Position numbers and translations under genes: made by a program. DNA of 64,000 nucleotides from the IMG/VR virus record IMGVR_UViG_3300018080_000003, positions 62,001-126,000 of that record; one strand, 5' to 3'. The stretch comes from a virus. Below are positions 31,343 through 38,891 of this stretch, one piece after another. The notes beneath the pieces were generated by a model. The model was given only the letters and a program-made list of their open reading frames with translations. It was not told the origin of the DNA and did no database searches. Numbering within the stretch: position 1 is the stretch's first letter; every line of letters starts with the position of its first letter.

Positions 31343-31758
31343 TGCCATTCATCGTAGGCAAAGAACTGCGCGCTGGAGCGCGCCTGACCATCTCAGCACC
31401 GCAGGGGGGAGGCGAGAGTAACCCTGGAATGACCATCTCCGTCTCAGACGACGCTTCTCTGACGGAGGCTTTGGAGATCCAAATCAGCCACGAGGACCTC
31501 ATGCGGGCGCTGACCGGCCACGGCTATATCCGATGCCAGGCCACCTGGCGCGTGTCCAAGCTCGGGCTCAAGCGCGAGCACAAGGAAGAGAAAGGTGTGA
31601 CCGAGGAGAACCTTCACACCTTTGAAGTCGATGGCTGGAAGGGCCGGAAGGAAGACCTCAAGAACTTCCATCGCAGAACCTACGACAAGAAGAGCGGGGA
31701 GTACACCGCTCGCGTTGGCTTCGAGCGCTGGGTTCCGATCGAGGACGAGGATGTATGA
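31342..31758 (+). CDS. Hypothetical protein
   Basis: 138 residues, TGATG overlap and GAAGGAGAAAACTG upstream. N-terminal part beta-type (ARLTISAPQGGGESNPGMTI), C-terminal part charged (SKLGLKREHKEEKGVTEENL). No family recognised. Confidence 0.55.
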   Translation: MPFIVGKELRAGARLTISAPQGGGESNPGMTISVSDDASLTEALEIQISHEDLMRALTGHGYIRCQATWRVSKLGLKREHKEEKGVTEENLHTFEVDGWKGRKEDLKNFHRRTYDKKSGEYTARVGFERWVPIEDEDV

Positions 31759-31831
31759 GCCTCGGTTCTTCCCTCGGCTGGGGGACGTCAAGCTCATCCA
31801 GGAAGGCAAGAGAGTTGACTCAGACTCGTAA
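31751..31831 (+). CDS. Possible 26-residue peptide
   Basis: ATG 31751, behind GAGGACGAGG, reads MYEPRFFPRLGDVKLIQEGK to a TAA inside the downstream dyad. It overlaps the previous gene's end by eight bases. Supported only by tiling and natural composition. Confidence 0.3.
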   Translation: MYEPRFFPRLGDVKLIQEGKRVDSDS

Positions 31832-31843
31832 CAGGCGTTACAA
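31815..31843 (+). promoter_or_regulatory. Promoter with GTAAC dyad ahead of MoxR operon
   Basis: TTGACT (31815-31820), 17 bp, TTACAA (31838-31843). The dyad GTAACAGGCGTTAC (31828-31841) fills the downstream half of the spacer and part of the -10. AAAGGGGAACAACAC and ATG 31868 follow. Confidence 0.65.
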
Positions 31844-31867
31844 CAGACATCGAAAGGGGAACAACAC

Positions 31868-33070
31868 ATGACTGCCAAGCTCAAGGCTGTGGAAGAACAG
31901 CCCAAGACCAACCCACTGCACGACAAGGTCGTGTCCATCCGCCGCGCCCTTGAGGGCGCCATGCTGGAGCGCGAGGACGCGATCGAAGCGCTCATGCTCG
32001 CGTTCGTGACGCAGGAGCACGTCGTCTTCGAGGGGCCGCCCGGCACGGGCAAGAGCTACTTCGTCGATGCGCTCTTCTCGTGCATGGAGGCCGACAACCG
32101 CTACGTGCGGCGGCTCATCCACAAGTTCATGACCCCGACCGAGTTAATCGGCGGGATGGACCTGAAGCACTTCCAGGAGCACGGCCGGGTGCGCACGGTC
32201 ATCGAGCGCGGCCCGGCTACGGCGGAGGCGGTGTTCCTGGATGAGATCTTCAAAGCGAACGGCGCGTGCCTCAACTCCCTACTCAGCCTGCTCAACGAGC
32301 GGCTGTTCATGGACCAGGAGCGAGGGACCATCGAGGTGCCCCTGCGCATGTGCGCGGCGGCCTCCAACGAATTCCCCGAGGACAAGAGCCTCGCGGCGCT
32401 GTACGACCGGTTCCTGTTCCGCTGCCAGGTGAGCTTCCTGCGGCCCGAAAACCGCAAGCGGCTGCTCATGCGCAAGGCTGGCCAGGACAAGCGGGCGCAG
32501 GCCTTCGAGCCGCCCGTTCAGCTCACTACCGACGAGTGGGATCAGATCGCCGCCGAGGCCGACGAGGTCACCATCCCCGAGGCCGTCATCGACGCCATCC
32601 AGAGCTTGGAGCACAAGCTCTTTCACGAGCACGGCCTTACCAGCTCCGACCGGCGCTTCGTTCAAGCCCTGCGCGCCATCAAGGCCGCTGCCTGGCTCGA
32701 TGGGGACGACGAGGCCGACGTCAGCCACATCGAGGCCCTTCGCTTCGTGCTCTGGGACACCCCCGAGCAGCGGGAGAAGGTCGAGGACGCCATCGCAGCC
32801 ATGGACCAGGGTGAGACCAAGGCGCTCATCGACGCCATGGACAACGCCCTGCGCGCCTTCCACAGCCGCCCCACCGAGAACGCGGCCCTCTACGAGGCCA
32901 TCCCGCAGATCCTCGCAGGCATCAAGGCTGCCGCCGAGCAGGCCCGCGAAGCGGTCACCTCCGGCCGGCTCTCGCGCAAAAACGTCGACAAGATCAAGCG
33001 CCGCGGCGCTGAGGTCGCCGAAGCGCACAAGGAACTCATCAAGCTCATGCAGTCTGGGGTGGAGTTCTGA
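31868..33070 (+). CDS. MoxR-family AAA+ ATPase
   Basis: 400 residues. Walker A GPPGTGKS (56-63), Walker B VFLDEIFKAN (123-132) and the sensor-type CAAASNEFPEDKSLAALYDR identify a MoxR/RavA-type AAA+ ATPase. The C-terminal ~140 residues form a helical lid and extension. MoxR ATPases act as chaperone-like remodelers with VWA-domain partners, and one is encoded two genes downstream. A role in maturing a phage or host protein is likely; the client is unknown. Confidence 0.85.
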   Translation: MTAKLKAVEEQPKTNPLHDKVVSIRRALEGAMLEREDAIEALMLAFVTQEHVVFEGPPGTGKSYFVDALFSCMEADNRYVRRLIHKFMTPTELIGGMDLKHFQEHGRVRTVIERGPATAEAVFLDEIFKANGACLNSLLSLLNERLFMDQERGTIEVPLRMCAAASNEFPEDKSLAALYDRFLFRCQVSFLRPENRKRLLMRKAGQDKRAQAFEPPVQLTTDEWDQIAAEADEVTIPEAVIDAIQSLEHKLFHEHGLTSSDRRFVQALRAIKAAAWLDGDDEADVSHIEALRFVLWDTPEQREKVEDAIAAMDQGETKALIDAMDNALRAFHSRPTENAALYEAIPQILAGIKAAAEQAREAVTSGRLSRKNVDKIKRRGAEVAEAHKELIKLMQSGVEF

Positions 33071-33074
33071 GGTC

Positions 33075-33449
33075 ATGACCTACACCCACCAAGTCCCCAG
33101 CTACAAGCATGGACCCACGGCCAAGGCGCTCATCGCGCAAGGCTGGGCCCTGCACGTCGTGGAGACCTACAGCAGCAAGAACTACACGGACCTTCTCATC
33201 CGGATCATCCCCGCCGCTGAGACCCTCGCCGGTCTCGCCGCCGATGAGGGCATCCGCATGCTCAAGCTCGATCGCTACGACATCAATGTCCGCGTCCGCA
33301 TGGACGAGTCCGCGCCTCCCAGCATCGACGATGCCGTCGAGTATGCCTCCAGGTGCTTCGCCAAGAGCATCCACAACACCCTCGGCCGCTACGTCGAGCG
33401 CCTTCAGTCCGTCCTCAGCCGTGTCCCCGTCCCTCAGGAGAAGTCATGA
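33075..33449 (+). CDS. Small protein between MoxR and VWA genes
   Basis: 124 residues from ATG 33075, MTYTHQVPSYKHGPTAKALI. Helix-strand pattern with LDRYDINVRVRMDESAPPSI and a C-terminal helix AKSIHNTLGRYVERLQSVLS. No family recognised. Position inside the MoxR-VWA pair and ATGA coupling suggest an adaptor or client. Confidence 0.6.
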   Translation: MTYTHQVPSYKHGPTAKALIAQGWALHVVETYSSKNYTDLLIRIIPAAETLAGLAADEGIRMLKLDRYDINVRVRMDESAPPSIDDAVEYASRCFAKSIHNTLGRYVERLQSVLSRVPVPQEKS

Positions 33450-34573
33450 GCATCGAAACATCCTCTGCCTGGAAGGCTGCCACTGGCGCCTTCAGTCCAG
33501 ATCCCGGCTCTTGGGCCGAAGCGTTCATGGACACGATGCCTCAGCAGTACGCTTCCCTGCTCGCGAGAGGTGGCCCGGCCCTGGACTGCGCCGTCAAGCG
33601 GCACAACGAAGCGAAGACCAACATGTTCTCCCAAGGTCACCGAAGCCCCTTCCACATGCGAGAGACCTGCCGCGAAGCTTGGAGACGCTTCCAGGAAGAA
33701 GCAGAGCGGCGTGAGTCTCTCGAATTCGGCCTCGGCTTCGACCAGTCCGACAGCTGGGACCACAGTTTCCGTGCCGAGCTGCCCCAGAAACTGCGACCCG
33801 CCAAGGTCTACGACATCGCCCGGCTCGCCGGCCGGCTGGTCGTCGCGCTGCGTGGAGAGAAGGCAAAGAAGGTCTCTTCTGTACCCGAGGAGGTCTACGA
33901 CGTCGAGCTGGGCGGTGACCCCTCCCGTCTGCTCACCAGCGAACTGATGCACCTCGGGCAACCCACCGAGCTGATGCTCCTCAACCGCATCAACGAGCAG
34001 CGCGCCCTGCAGTACAAGCTGCGCGGAGAAGCAGCCGCCAAGCGCGGACCGCTGATCATCGCCATCGACGAGTCGGGCTCGATGGGCGGAAGCGGCTTCA
34101 AGCGCGGCGTCTGGGCCAAGGCTGCCGCTGTGGCGCTCACCCGTCTGGCCTGGGAGGACGATCGGCCCGTCATCTGGGTCCACTGGTCGACCACCGTCAG
34201 CAGCACGGAGATGCCCAAGCCCGACAAAGACAAGCTCGCCTACGCCATCCGGCACTTCTACGGCGGAGGTAACGACTGCGCAAAGGCGCTTTCCCGAGCA
34301 GGCAAGCTTGTCTGCCGGCTCCGTGAGGCTGGCCATCCAGGAGGAGACGTCATTCTCATCACCGACGGGGTCGAGAAGTGGGGCGAAGAAATCGAGCACG
34401 CCATCGACAGCATCGAAGACAGTGACGCGCGGCTCTGGACCATCGGCATCGAGGTCGACTGTCGCATTGAGGCAGACGCACCCATCCGCGCCCGCGCCGC
34501 GGCCTACACGGCCATCAAAGAGGGCGGTCTTAGCCAGGCTGACCTCGGAAGCGCGAAGGGAGCGGTGCTGTGA
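33446..34573 (+). CDS. VWA-domain (CoxE/ViaA-like) partner of MoxR ATPase
   Basis: 375 residues from ATG 33446. The C-terminal VWA domain has a complete-looking MIDAS start, IIAIDESGSMGG (206-217), and GDVILITDGVEKW for the later Asp. The N-terminal ~200 residues are helical (RRFQEEAERRESLEFGLGFD), as in ViaA-type proteins. Together with the 31868 ATPase it forms a standard MoxR-VWA module. GTGA coupling with the next gene. Confidence 0.85.
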   Translation: MSIETSSAWKAATGAFSPDPGSWAEAFMDTMPQQYASLLARGGPALDCAVKRHNEAKTNMFSQGHRSPFHMRETCREAWRRFQEEAERRESLEFGLGFDQSDSWDHSFRAELPQKLRPAKVYDIARLAGRLVVALRGEKAKKVSSVPEEVYDVELGGDPSRLLTSELMHLGQPTELMLLNRINEQRALQYKLRGEAAAKRGPLIIAIDESGSMGGSGFKRGVWAKAAAVALTRLAWEDDRPVIWVHWSTTVSSTEMPKPDKDKLAYAIRHFYGGGNDCAKALSRAGKLVCRLREAGHPGGDVILITDGVEKWGEEIEHAIDSIEDSDARLWTIGIEVDCRIEADAPIRARAAAYTAIKEGGLSQADLGSAKGAVL

Positions 34574-34785
34574 GCCAGCCGCTCGAACTCGGACGAGTCT
34601 GCTTCACCAGGCACCGTACGCAAGAAACAAACTCAGATCCAGAAGTTGCATCCCCACCAAAGCAAGTCTCCGGTTGCCAGCCTTGGGCCCTGGACCTCGA
34701 CGCCGGCTTTCAGACGGTCATCATCGAAGGCGAGTGCTGGGTCGTCGTCAGATGGATCGCCTGGAGATCTGAGGAAAAACAATGA
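34570..34785 (+). CDS. 71-residue hypothetical protein
   Basis: GTG 34570 overlapping the VWA stop, MSQPLELGRVCFTRHRTQET..., ending in strands FQTVIIEGECWVVVRWIAWR. No family recognised. Confidence 0.5.
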   Translation: MSQPLELGRVCFTRHRTQETNSDPEVASPPKQVSGCQPWALDLDAGFQTVIIEGECWVVVRWIAWRSEEKQ

Positions 34786-34979
34786 AAATGAAGAAGCTTG
34801 AACCCACGTTCGAAAAGAAACTCACCATCCCTTACGGTCAGCACGACGTCCAGTACGACTACCAGAAAGACGTCCTCTGGCTCCGACTGAGGGATGGCCA
34901 CAACGTCATGCTTGGGTCCCTTTCTGTCTTCAAGGGCAGGGTCGAAGGGATCCTCTCTGACATCGAGAAGCACCGATGA
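34782..34979 (+). CDS. 65-residue hypothetical protein
   Basis: MKMKKLEPTFEKKLTIPYGQ, ATGA-coupled on both sides; beta pattern with RLRDGHNVMLGSLSVFKGRV. No family. Confidence 0.5.
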   Translation: MKMKKLEPTFEKKLTIPYGQHDVQYDYQKDVLWLRLRDGHNVMLGSLSVFKGRVEGILSDIEKHR

Positions 34980-35338
34980 GGCCCTGGTACGAGAACTTGA
35001 GCAAGGGCGAGATGCTCTTGTGGGGAGGATCCGAGGTGTTCGTCATCGAGCCGTGGAACGGCTCCTACCTTCGGGTCTGGGGCCTTTGCTTCAGCGAACG
35101 CGGGCCCATGCGCTTCGATGTGAACGAGCTGGAACTCGGATGCGAGCCCATGGTCGACGACAACAAGCGGCGCGCCGTCCAGCGGGTGATCCTCGAAGGC
35201 GGACGCCTCACGCTTCCCGAGGGCAGCGTCGGGCCCGACGTCACCAAGGAACACGCCTACTCCGGATGGTCCAAAGACCATCTTTCGAACAAGCACTTCA
35301 ACAAGGCCGACGAGGCCGCATCGTTCCTCATCCCATGA
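34976..35338 (+). CDS. Hypothetical protein
   Basis: 120 residues, MRPWYENLSKGEMLLWGGSE, strands at VFVIEPWNGSYLRVWGLCF. The phrase VIEPWNGSYLRV echoes VIQPWNDVFLGC in the 39223 protein and HPWNGESIGILWEE at 37648, so these may be distant paralogues with a shared strand-turn motif. Confidence 0.55.
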   Translation: MRPWYENLSKGEMLLWGGSEVFVIEPWNGSYLRVWGLCFSERGPMRFDVNELELGCEPMVDDNKRRAVQRVILEGGRLTLPEGSVGPDVTKEHAYSGWSKDHLSNKHFNKADEAASFLIP

Positions 35339-35499
35339 GCAAACTCTTCACCCCCGTCGAAGCCATCGCCATCATGCTCCTCGTCGGAGCCATGGCCATG
35401 CAGTCGGGACGAGAGCCCGAGGATGCCCTCGCAGGCATCTTCTACGTCTTCTCCGGCATCCTCGTCGGCATGCGTTGCAGCGAAGAAGGACACCTATGA
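35335..35499 (+). CDS. 54-residue membrane protein
   Basis: ATG 35335 (ATGA). Two hydrophobic stretches, VEAIAIMLLVGAMAM and AGIFYVFSGILVGM, separated by a short polar turn (QSGREPED). Holin-like size and hairpin topology, but it is far from the lysis genes. Confidence 0.6.
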   Translation: MSKLFTPVEAIAIMLLVGAMAMQSGREPEDALAGIFYVFSGILVGMRCSEEGHL

Positions 35500-35750
35500 G
35501 TAAAAACTCCCCTGACGACGACAGCTACTACGTGGCTGCGAACCAAGAGGTCACTGACGCCATCACAGACGTGTACTGGCACCATGAAGAACTCATCCGC
35601 AAGTGGGAACGCGTCATGAAAGCCGAAGAGACCCTGGCCCACTACCACAAGACCCCCGACGCCGAGCGTCAGATCGCTACCGCCGGAGCTGCCACAGCCA
35701 AGCAAACCCTGTGCGTACTCCGAGCGCTCATCCACGAGAACGACCGATGA
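35496..35750 (+). CDS. Helical hypothetical protein
   Basis: 84 residues from ATG 35496, MSKNSPDDDSYYVAANQEVT then a long helix ELIRKWERVMKAEETLAHYH. No family. Confidence 0.55.
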   Translation: MSKNSPDDDSYYVAANQEVTDAITDVYWHHEELIRKWERVMKAEETLAHYHKTPDAERQIATAGAATAKQTLCVLRALIHENDR

Positions 35751-36232
35751 AGCGCCGCCCCTTCGACGCCTTCGACTTCATCCCGGACGACTACTTGAAT
35801 CCAAAAGAAACCATCATGAAGGTCACACTCCAGTTCCACCACACCGAAGACGCCGCTCCGCCCCCAGACAAGGCGCTCGTGCTCCTCGAAGCCAGTGCCC
35901 TTTGTCAAAAAGGCGAGGAGCCCAAACGTGTCTTCGAAGAGATGATGCTCGGACGTCGAGTCGACATGGACGATGGCACCTGGGGCTTTGCGCTCGAAGG
36001 CTGTGAACCTCAGGACCCAGAAGACTTCTACGCCTGGGCCGAGCTTCCCGCCATGCCAGCGCCGCGGCCTACCCCGACGGTCGATGATTACGAGAAGGCC
36101 GTTTTGGATCTCCTCGTCAAGTACGAGGAGGGCACGACAGATGATGCATCCTTGGTTCGCTCCGTTGGCGAGCTGTACAACCGTTTCCCTTCGCTCCGCA
36201 TGCGAGCACGGCGAGAGGCGGCGAGGCGATGA
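35747..36232 (+). CDS. Hypothetical protein
   Basis: 161 residues from ATG 35747 (MKRRPFDAFDFIPDDYLNPK); an internal ATG at 35816 with AAAAGAAACC upstream could give a shorter form (MKVTLQFHHTEDAA). Contains DMDDGTWGFALEGCEPQDPE and a helical, Arg-rich C terminus. No family recognised. Confidence 0.55.
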   Translation: MKRRPFDAFDFIPDDYLNPKETIMKVTLQFHHTEDAAPPPDKALVLLEASALCQKGEEPKRVFEEMMLGRRVDMDDGTWGFALEGCEPQDPEDFYAWAELPAMPAPRPTPTVDDYEKAVLDLLVKYEEGTTDDASLVRSVGELYNRFPSLRMRARREAARR

Positions 36233-36504
36233 TCCCTGGACCCGGTCAGAAAGGCTACATCGGCAGCCTTCAGGCGGAGATCCTATCGGCCATACGAGAG
36301 AAGGGCGAAGCCCACGGGATGCTCATCGCTGACATCATCGACATGGACAAAAACGAGGTCTACCCGCCGCTTCGACGCCTGCTCAAGCGCGGCCTCATCG
36401 ACCACAAGCCCCCCTTCTACGCCCCTGAGTCCCGAGGCGTACCCCGCAAGGTTTACTTTCTCACCGAAAAGGGACGGGCGGCGCTAGAACAGCTCGATGT
36501 CTGA
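36229..36504 (+). CDS. Winged-helix DNA-binding protein (PadR/MarR-like)
   Basis: 91 residues. SLQAEILSAIREKGEAHGML, DKNEVYPPLRRLLKRGLIDH and VPRKVYFLTEKGRAALEQLD follow the helix-turn-helix and wing of PadR-type regulators. It may recognise phage operators such as the GTAAC dyads; that link is a guess. Confidence 0.7.
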   Translation: MIPGPGQKGYIGSLQAEILSAIREKGEAHGMLIADIIDMDKNEVYPPLRRLLKRGLIDHKPPFYAPESRGVPRKVYFLTEKGRAALEQLDV

Positions 36505-36763
36505 CGCCCTGACAGCGCTCCTGGACGCTCACAGTGGCTGGAACAGGCCCGAGCCCCGCAAGTCGAAGCCAAGAAAGCGGCTCAAGACCTACAAGACCCA
36601 CTGCCGATTTCAGAGCGTGCGACGTGGGAAGACAGACCCCCGGTACTGCCACACCTGGGTGCTCTACATGCCCTGCGCCAAGGAGCACGTCAGCCACGCG
36701 GCCGAGCCTCCCGAGGACATCGCCTGCGTCAAAGCGGTCAGCTGCGACCTGAGGAAAGAATGA
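36497..36763 (+). CDS. Basic hypothetical protein
   Basis: 88 residues from ATG 36497, overlapping the regulator's end by eight bases. Basic stretch RKSKPRKRLKTYKTHCRFQS and scattered Cys/His (YCHTWVLYMPCAKEHVSH). Possible metal or nucleic-acid binder. Confidence 0.5.
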   Translation: MSDALTALLDAHSGWNRPEPRKSKPRKRLKTYKTHCRFQSVRRGKTDPRYCHTWVLYMPCAKEHVSHAAEPPEDIACVKAVSCDLRKE

Positions 36764-36990
36764 ACAAGAAGCTCCGGGAAAGCATCAACGAGTGCCTTCG
36801 ATGCCCAGACCACTGCGAGTCACTTGCCGACTACATGCACGACATGGGCAATGATGCTCGCAGATGGCTGAAGCAAGCCGAGCGCGCGGGTGACGAGAAA
36901 GAGATCGAGTCCTGCAAGAAGCTCGTTGAAGAAAACGACCTCTGCGAGCGGCTCCTCAGGGCGCTCGTCAAGGCCAGTATAGAGAACTGA
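36760..36990 (+). CDS. Small helical protein with CxxCxxxC
   Basis: 76 residues, NECLRCPDHCESLADYMHDM then charged helix. Cys pattern CLRCPDHC might bind metal. ATGA-coupled. Confidence 0.5.
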   Translation: MNKKLRESINECLRCPDHCESLADYMHDMGNDARRWLKQAERAGDEKEIESCKKLVEENDLCERLLRALVKASIEN

Positions 36991-36991
36991 A

Positions 36992-37261
36992 ATGAAGGAC
37001 ATTGCAGACACCAACGCGACCCCCGAGTGGTACGACGACATCTATCGAGCAGGTGTGCTCGAAAAAGTCTCCACCATCGCCGCTGAGTACGAACTCACGC
37101 TCGAAGAGCTGAAGACGATGGCTCCCACGCTCTATGGCTACGTCAACGGCTCCCCGAAGTACTACGGCAAGGCGCTCAGGGAGCTGTGCGCCCTCGTCGC
37201 CTGCGCCAAGGTACTCAAGCAGGAGCTTGAAGAGTACGGGCCTCACATCAAAGAGTATTGA
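36992..37261 (+). CDS. Acidic hypothetical protein, last gene before RNA locus
   Basis: 89 residues, MKDIADTNATPEWYDDIYRA..., helical. Its TGA is two bases before the -35 of the RNA-locus promoter. No family recognised. Confidence 0.55.
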   Translation: MKDIADTNATPEWYDDIYRAGVLEKVSTIAAEYELTLEELKTMAPTLYGYVNGSPKYYGKALRELCALVACAKVLKQELEEYGPHIKEY

Positions 37262-37262
37262 C

Positions 37263-37291
37263 TTGTTCACGTAACCATGGTTACGTCTAAA
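37263..37291 (+). promoter_or_regulatory. Promoter with 18-bp palindrome ahead of hammerhead RNA
   Basis: TTGTTC (37263-37268), 17 bp, TCTAAA (37286-37291). The whole spacer is the palindrome ACGTAACCATGGTTACGT (37269-37286), the most perfect of the GTAAC dyads. A start site near 37297 would put the ribozyme at the extreme 5' end of the transcript. Confidence 0.65.
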
Positions 37292-37293
37292 AT

Positions 37294-37360
37294 GCCGCAA
37301 GGACGAAACGCTCTGCTGCAGAGCGTCTGAGGGTATGCACCCTCACTGATGAGTCCCGGC
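37294..37360 (+). ncRNA. Type II hammerhead ribozyme
   Basis: All core elements are present: GAAA (37305-37308), stem III CGCTCT/AGAGCG (37309-37314, 37320-37325), U-C before the cleavage site between 37327 and 37328, stem I TGAGGG/CCCTCA (37328-37333, 37340-37345), CTGATGA (37346-37352) and open stem II GGAC/GTCC (37301-37304, 37353-37356), extended by GCCG/CGGC. Cleavage leaves an RNA starting at 37328. It lies just downstream of a GTAAC-dyad promoter and upstream of structured RNA and tRNA-Arg. Confidence 0.9.
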
Positions 37361-37361
37361 T

Positions 37362-37553
37362 CACGCGACGGAAGCTTTGACCCTCTTCGGAGGCGAGCTG
37401 AATCGCGGTCCTGTCTGCTTCTCCGGGTAGTGGCAGACGAGGGCGACGTGAGGGCGAGAGCATAACTACCTGAGAGCCTTGGTTCCAGCTCTCTCCAGGT
37501 GGGCCCAGTAATTGGAACCCTGGGCGCTGCGTTTAGCTAGCGCGGGCCCAGCT
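37362..37553 (+). ncRNA. Structured non-coding RNA between ribozyme and tRNA
   Basis: No credible ORF. Consecutive hairpins: CGCGA/TCGCG (37364-37368, 37403-37407) enclosing CC(UUCG)GG-type CCTC-TTCG-GAGG (37382-37393); GTCTGC/GCAGAC (37413-37418, 37433-37438); ACCTG/CAGGT (37468-37472, 37496-37500) whose loop GGTTCCA (37481-37487) pairs with TGGAACC (37513-37519) as a pseudoknot; then CTGGG...CCCAG ending just before the tRNA. It does not match an RNA family I can name. Confidence 0.6.
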
Positions 37554-37555
37554 TT

Positions 37556-37627
37556 GCATCTGTCGCTCAGAGGATGAGCAGCGGCCTTCTAAGCCGACCC
37601 ACGCAGGTTCGAATCCTGCCAGATGCG
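37556..37627 (+). tRNA. tRNA-Arg (anticodon TCT)
   Basis: Acceptor GCATCTG/CAGATGC, D-arm GCTCAGAGGATGAGC, anticodon loop CTTCTAA giving TCT, T-arm GCAGG-TTCGAAT-CCTGC. Position 27-43 is G-A, as in the tRNA-Thr. CCA is not encoded. It reads AGA codons, rare in GC-rich hosts. It is the 3' part of the hammerhead-initiated transcript. Confidence 0.88.
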
Positions 37628-37647
37628 CTCAAGAAAGGGGACCTCAA

Positions 37648-38064
37648 TTGAATCAAGAAGAGCAAGAAGGATGGTGGCTGACCGCTGAACAGTTTGATCC
37701 TGTCGACTGTGGCCACGTCGTCCATCCCTGGAACGGAGAGAGCATCGGAATCCTCTGGGAAGAGAAGGGCGACATCGAGTTCTTCTACAGAGAAGACCTG
37801 TCGCGCATCGAGCACTTGCAAGTCGACGAACCAACCAAGCTGCTGCGGGCTCTGAAAACCATCATGAAGCTCGGAGGAGAGCACACCTCCGTTCGCATCC
37901 ACTTCTTCGATCTTCGTCCGCCAAGAGGAAAAGTCGCAGAGCTGAAAAGCGACGCTGTCAGCAGTCACGTGCGAACGCGTGATGGCAGGAAGGTTTACCA
38001 AGATATCGGGCGCGCTGCCGTGCGCTTCGTCTGCGAAGTCCTTCAGGAGAGAAAGCGTGAGTGA
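37648..38064 (+). CDS. Hypothetical protein
   Basis: 138 residues, TTG start behind AAGAAAGGGGACCTCAA. MNQEEQEGWWLTAEQFDPVD, HPWNGESIGILWEEKGDIEF. First gene downstream of tRNA-Arg, probably on the same transcript. No family recognised. Confidence 0.6.
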   Translation: MNQEEQEGWWLTAEQFDPVDCGHVVHPWNGESIGILWEEKGDIEFFYREDLSRIEHLQVDEPTKLLRALKTIMKLGGEHTSVRIHFFDLRPPRGKVAELKSDAVSSHVRTRDGRKVYQDIGRAAVRFVCEVLQERKRE

Positions 38065-38287
38065 AGACGCACGCAAGGCTCACCAGGCGAGGGTCGAAGC
38101 CGAGAAGTGCCTTCGAAGGGCACATTCCAACCTGACATCCGCCATCGACAGCGCCGAGAACGACAAGCATAGCTCCGCGCTTGAGGATGCCTCTTGGGCG
38201 CTCCAATACCTGGGAGCGGCCGTGATGCACCTAGGCAACGCCATTTACCACCAGACCAAGTGGGAATGCGCCCCGTACGGAGACTGA
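38057..38287 (+). CDS. Helical hypothetical protein
   Basis: 76 residues, GTG 38057 with CAGGAGAGAAAGC upstream. Amphipathic helices HQARVEAEKCLRRAHSNLTS and WALQYLGAAVMHLGNAIYHQ suggest a helical bundle. No family. Confidence 0.55.
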   Translation: MSEDARKAHQARVEAEKCLRRAHSNLTSAIDSAENDKHSSALEDASWALQYLGAAVMHLGNAIYHQTKWECAPYGD

Positions 38288-38289
38288 GA

Positions 38290-38631
38290 ATGAAAATCGA
38301 CAAGCCGACCCCAGAAGACGTACTCCACACCCTCATGTGGGCTCGTGCCCTCATCAAGCGTGGATGGACAAAGCACAAGTGCACCAACCGAAAAGCAATC
38401 CGTAGCGACAAGGTCGGAACGAGATACTGCGCCATGGGCGCTATCTACGCGACAACGGATGATTACCAGCTGCAGCAAGCTGCAAGAATGGCGCTCGGCC
38501 GAGCCTTGAAGGTGCCAGGCATAGCTCACTTCAACGACCACCGAGACACGAAGAAACGTGATGTCATCAACCTCTATGACCGCGCGATCGAGTGCCTGAG
38601 CCAGCGCATCAAGCCGAAGAAGAACTCATGA
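38290..38631 (+). CDS. DUF6197-like protein
   Basis: 113 residues. RYCAMGAIYATTDDYQLQQA, IAHFNDHRDTKKRDVINLYD and AIECL match the C-GAI ... FND ... V-D-A pattern that I associate with DUF6197 (from memory). Function unknown. A related YCALGAL motif occurs in the 39573 protein. Confidence 0.6.
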   Translation: MKIDKPTPEDVLHTLMWARALIKRGWTKHKCTNRKAIRSDKVGTRYCAMGAIYATTDDYQLQQAARMALGRALKVPGIAHFNDHRDTKKRDVINLYDRAIECLSQRIKPKKNS

Positions 38632-38891
38632 AAAAGTTGCGAGAAAAGGATTTTTCAACAGCATACGTCGTCGCGACTCTCAACCTCTCTTTGGAGCCTC
38701 CTGTCGTCATCGATGTCAGATGCTACGGCGAGAGCGCTGAGAGGCTAACCATGAGGAGTTCGCGCTATTGCTATGCGACTCTGTTCAGCACGCAGGCCAA
38801 GTCCTTCGAGCAAGCATGCCAGCTGGCGCTCGACACGGCCAAGGCTGCTCCTCACCTCAAATGGGCTGCGTCCTTCTTGGAGAACTCATGA
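38628..38891 (+). CDS. Hypothetical protein
   Basis: 87 residues from ATG 38628, MKKLREKDFSTAYVVATLNL, alternating strands and a final helix FEQACQLALDTAKAAPHLKW. No family. Confidence 0.55.
   Translation: MKKLREKDFSTAYVVATLNLSLEPPVVIDVRCYGESAERLTMRSSRYCYATLFSTQAKSFEQACQLALDTAKAAPHLKWAASFLENS

Noticed and set aside
33434-34399. 321-codon minus-strand open frame
   Set aside because: It is antisense to the VWA gene, whose motifs are clear.
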